A program made the position numbers and the translations under genes. Below are positions 47,109 to 49,503 of a stretch of DNA of 49,503 nt, piece after piece (position 1 is the first letter of the stretch; each line of letters starts with the position of its first letter). Source of the DNA: Enterococcus sp. CSURQ0835 (GTDB taxonomy: Bacteria; Bacillota; Bacilli; Lactobacillales; Enterococcaceae); the NCBI RefSeq assembly GCF_902706605.1, contig NZ_CACSLH010000023.1, positions 1-49,503 of the forward strand. The letters run 5' to 3'. The notes under the pieces were generated by a model that saw only the letters and a program-made list of their open reading frames with translations, had not been told where the DNA came from and made no database searches.

Positions 47109-47753
47109 CTACGCTCGTGACCAATGCTTATCCAAATAGTTCATCAGATAAGACAACGGCAGCGTCAAAACTAAGTAAAACAAGCCCACGATGATATACG
47201 TATCAAACGTATTAAACGTAGTACTAGCAATCAAATCCCCTTGATACATCAGGTCAAGTCCGGCAACCATTGCTAAGATCGAAGAGTTTTTGATCAAGTT
47301 GATAAATTGATTGCCCAAAGGTGGGATCACGATTTTAAAAGCTTGCGGCAACACGATGTAACGCATCGTTTCTGCATAAGAAAAACCAGAGGATAAACCA
47401 GCTTCCATCTGTCCTTTTGGTACGGTTTGGATGCCAGAGCGCACTGTCTCGGCGATAAAGGCTGACGTATAGATCGTTAGTCCGATCGCTCCTGCTTGAA
47501 ACCCATCAAAGGCGTGCCAATACATCGGTACGACGACGTAGAAAAACATCACGATGATCAAAAGTGGAATGTTGCGGAAAAACGCGACATACATCTTCGC
47601 CAAACGACTGATGAGTTTATTATGCGAAAGTTGGAAGATCGCCATCAATGTTCCAATGATCAAACTAAACACTAAGGCTAACAAACTCGCGTAGATCGTA
47701 AATTTAAAGCCGCTGAAAAAATCAGCAGAATATGTTTGAAATAAGGCCCACAT
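47109..47753 (-). CDS. Polar amino acid ABC transporter permease 1
   Basis: A 214-residue permease of the same class, with hydrophobic segments at its N-terminus (FTIYASLLALVFSLIIGTLMAIF), the FFRNIPLLIIVMFFYVVVP segment, and the EAA loop TVPKGQMEAGLSSGFSYAETMRYIVLPQAFKIVIPPLGNQFINLIKNSSI. Its ATG shares one base with the stop of the binding-protein gene, so translation is coupled. The heterodimer with permease 2 forms the membrane channel. Confidence 0.92.
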   Translation of the reverse strand: MWALFQTYSADFFSGFKFTIYASLLALVFSLIIGTLMAIFQLSHNKLISRLAKMYVAFFRNIPLLIIVMFFYVVVPMYWHAFDGFQAGAIGLTIYTSAFIAETVRSGIQTVPKGQMEAGLSSGFSYAETMRYIVLPQAFKIVIPPLGNQFINLIKNSSILAMVAGLDLMYQGDLIASTTFNTFDTYIIVGLFYLVLTLPLSYLMNYLDKHWSRA

Positions 47754-48583
47754 TAAAATTTCGCTCCCTTCTCTGCTTTACTGCCTGGCTCGTTCGGGAA
47801 CCATTTATCATAAATTTTGTCATAAGTGCCATTATCATGGAGCCGACCAAGTGCAGCGTTGACTTCGGTTAGAAAAGCTGTTTGGCCTTTGTTGATTGCG
47901 ATTCCGTACGGTTCTTCCGTAAAAGTGCCGCCAACTAATTGATAGCCGGGATTTTCTTCTTGCATCCCTAACAAGATCGCATTATCTGTCGTCATCGCTT
48001 GTCCTTGACCAGATTGCAACGCCGTAAATGCTTCGGCATAATTTTCCAATTCTAAAATCTTAGCATCCGGTGCATTTTTTCGGATGTTGACAGCTGAAGT
48101 GGACCCTTTGACAGCTAAAACAGTATCTTTTCCAGTCAATTCTTTGACGTTTTTGATGGGGCTGCCTTTTTTGACTAGTAGCGACTGCCCTGCGTCAAAG
48201 TAAATATCAGAAAAATCAACTTGTTCTTTACGTTCTTTTGTGATTGTCATCGTGGCGATGATCGCATCGATGTTTCCGTTTTTTAAAAGTGGGATCCGCG
48301 TTTTTGAGGTGACTTCAACAAAATCTGCTTTCGCGTTTTTGCCCGCAATTTCTTTGGTCAATGCTTTTGCGATATCAATATCAAAACCAGTTACTTTCCG
48401 CGTCTTGATGTCCATCATCCCAAACAACCGCGTATCGTATTTGACGCCCCAGGTGATCGTTGGTTCTTTTTTGATTCGTTTGGCGATGTCTTCATTGGCA
48501 ACGCTACCTCCTTTACAGCCGGAAATCGCAAGTACGACTAATACGGCCAATAAGAAGGAGACGATTTTTTTTCTCTTTGACAT
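47753..48583 (-). CDS. Amino acid-binding lipoprotein (GlnH/PEB1 class)
   Basis: The extracellular binding protein of the importer, 276 residues. Lipobox LAISGC gives a lipidated Cys23. The mature part has GVKYDTRLFGMMDIKTRKVTGFDIDIAKAL, VTSKTRIPLLKNGNIDAIIATMTITKERK and EEPYGIAINKG, strongly like PEB1/GlnH proteins, which bind glutamate, aspartate or glutamine. ATG 48583, six bases after GGAGG, is preferred over an ATG two codons upstream that abuts the site. Confidence 0.9.
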   Translation of the reverse strand: MSKRKKIVSFLLAVLVVLAISGCKGGSVANEDIAKRIKKEPTITWGVKYDTRLFGMMDIKTRKVTGFDIDIAKALTKEIAGKNAKADFVEVTSKTRIPLLKNGNIDAIIATMTITKERKEQVDFSDIYFDAGQSLLVKKGSPIKNVKELTGKDTVLAVKGSTSAVNIRKNAPDAKILELENYAEAFTALQSGQGQAMTTDNAILLGMQEENPGYQLVGGTFTEEPYGIAINKGQTAFLTEVNAALGRLHDNGTYDKIYDKWFPNEPGSKAEKGAKF

Positions 48584-48593
48584 AGTCATCCTC

Positions 48594-49331
48594 CTAGTGA
48601 TTGATTACTTTGCTCAAGAATTGTTGCGCCCGAACATCTTGCGGCTTTTCAAAGAAGGCTTTTATATCCCGCGTATCTTCTAACACTTGCCCTTCAGCCA
48701 TGAACACGATCCGATCGGCGACTTCTCTTGCAAAACCCATTTCGTGAGTCACAACGATCATCGACATACCGTCGCGCGCGATTTTTTTCATAACGTTCAG
48801 TACATCCCCGATCATCTCAGGATCAAGAGCAGAAGTCGGCTCATCAAATAATAAAAGATCTGGATTCATCGCTAGTCCACGCGCGATAGCAATCCGTTGT
48901 TGTTGCCCGCCTGACATCATGGAAGGATAAGAATCTTTTTTATCCAACATATCCACTCGGTCCAATAATTTTTCCGCTTTTTTGGTTGCATCGGCTTCAC
49001 TTTGTTTCAAAACTTTGACCGGTGCCAAAGTCACATTTTCTAACGCGGTTTTATTCGGATAAAGATTAAAATGTTGAAAGACCATTCCAATTTTTTTACG
49101 GATATCTTTTAATTTGACCTCTTTGCTATGTAGATTTTTTCCTTCGACTAATAACTCGCCGGACGTAATCGATTCTAAACCATTGATGCAGCGCAACATC
49201 GTACTTTTCCCAGAACCAGACGGCCCGATAACGACTACGACTTCACCTTTATCAAAGGATAAGTTGATATTTTTTAAAGCATGAAACTTTCCGTAATATT
49301 TCTCGACATTTTTAAATTCCACCATTGCCAT
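48594..49331 (-). CDS. glnQ: Polar amino acid ABC transporter ATPase (GlnQ class)
   Basis: A 245-residue ATP-binding subunit. Walker A GPSGSGKST (36-44), Q-loop VFQHFNLYPNKTALENV, signature MSGGQQQRIAIARGLA, Walker B LLLFDEPTSALDPE, and the H-loop VTHEM. The LENV...APV segment is typical of GlnQ/ArtP-type ATPases. AGGAG precedes ATG 49331; an alternative ATG two codons downstream is possible. First gene of the ATPase - binding protein - permease - permease operon, with promoter upstream. Confidence 0.93.
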   Translation of the reverse strand: MAMVEFKNVEKYYGKFHALKNINLSFDKGEVVVVIGPSGSGKSTMLRCINGLESITSGELLVEGKNLHSKEVKLKDIRKKIGMVFQHFNLYPNKTALENVTLAPVKVLKQSEADATKKAEKLLDRVDMLDKKDSYPSMMSGGQQQRIAIARGLAMNPDLLLFDEPTSALDPEMIGDVLNVMKKIARDGMSMIVVTHEMGFAREVADRIVFMAEGQVLEDTRDIKAFFEKPQDVRAQQFLSKVINH

Positions 49332-49363
49332 GCCTTAACACTCCTACTCTTGGTTAAATTATT

Positions 49364-49391
49364 TTAATATAAAAAACCACTAGTGTTGCAA
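49364..49391 (-). promoter_or_regulatory. Probable promoter of the amino acid ABC operon
   Basis: Minus-strand TTGCAA (49386-49391) and TATTAA (49364-49369) with a 16-bp spacer, about 35 bp before the ATPase start. Confidence 0.45.
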
Positions 49392-49498
49392 AGAACTTCA
49401 AATCATTAAAAGCATTGCTATAAAGCTATTCATGTACAAAAAAATCCTTTATACTGTTCTCGGATGACTTATCCAAGACCAATAAAAAGGACCTACGC

Positions 49499-49503
49499 AT
49501 GGA
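49499..49503 (+). CDS. Start of a divergent gene cut by the window edge
   Basis: The ATG at 49499 follows AAAAAGGA at a normal spacing (10 bases), with a TATACT -10-like element at 49450-49455 on the plus strand. Only the first codon and two further bases are inside the window, so nothing can be said about the product. Confidence 0.45.

Overview
The window reads as chromosomal DNA of a low-GC lactic acid bacterium, most likely Enterococcus or a close relative. Supporting signs are the nrdR-dnaB-dnaI order, the racE/murI - rph::rdgB fusion - ysnB-type phosphodiesterase order, a FabT-type palindrome next to fabI, a zinc-independent S14 paralogue under a Zur-like box, and strong AGGAGG ribosome sites before nearly every gene. 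No tRNA, rRNA, CRISPR array, integrase, transposase or prophage gene was recognised.

Left part (1-20.9 kb, every gene on the minus strand) is housekeeping. It holds pepT, a NIF3/YqfO protein and trmK; nrdR-dnaB-dnaI; polA-mutM-coaE; a Bax-inhibitor membrane protein with a hot-dog protein; murC; tex with a SprT-like protein; a PPP-type phosphatase; a VOC protein; a cystine symporter; and a four-gene set of zinc-ribbon membrane protein, phosphoglycerate mutase, HAD phosphatase and DUF1149 protein. Hairpin terminators separate most of the units.

Middle part (21.0-38.9 kb) is an accessory carbohydrate region with two linked but different systems. The first (21.0-25.8 kb) is a lactose/chitobiose-class PTS (IIA, IIB, IIC) in one operon with two M42 aminopeptidase-family genes and a stand-alone GrdB N-terminal-like protein. 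It has no phospho-glycosidase, and one of the two M42 proteins has lost three of its five metal ligands. It has a promoter with a cre-like site and an inverted repeat. A near-identical 45-bp terminator-bearing repeat lies at both ends of the PTS-plus-pucR segment. The second system (27.0-37.4 kb) is a sugar ABC importer without its own ATPase, four Gfo/Idh/MocA oxidoreductases, a xylose-isomerase-like TIM barrel, a PucR-type and an AraC-type regulator, and two small proteins that look like isolated Gfo C-terminal domains. Each small protein sits directly upstream of one of two closely related oxidoreductases, so a two-gene module is present as diverged mirror copies on either side of the araC-type gene. 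No glycosidase or sugar kinase is visible, which suggests oxidation/elimination chemistry instead of hydrolysis. An MsmK/MsmX-type ATPase gene follows, with its own promoter and a cre-like site, and probably energises the importer.

Right part (39-49.5 kb) returns to core functions: a FabZ-like protein and FabI transcribed divergently from FabT-like operators, IlvE, an MscS-type channel, S14 (zinc-free form), a CbpB/DarB-type CBS protein, the murI-rph::rdgB-phosphodiesterase operon, and a four-gene polar amino acid ABC transporter. The first two codons of a divergent gene lie at the right edge.

The strongest candidates for undescribed biology are the PTS/peptidase/GrdB-like operon with its degenerate M42 subunit, and the mirror-duplicated Gfo modules with stand-alone C-terminal-like partners. 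All functional claims for these are inference from sequence alone.
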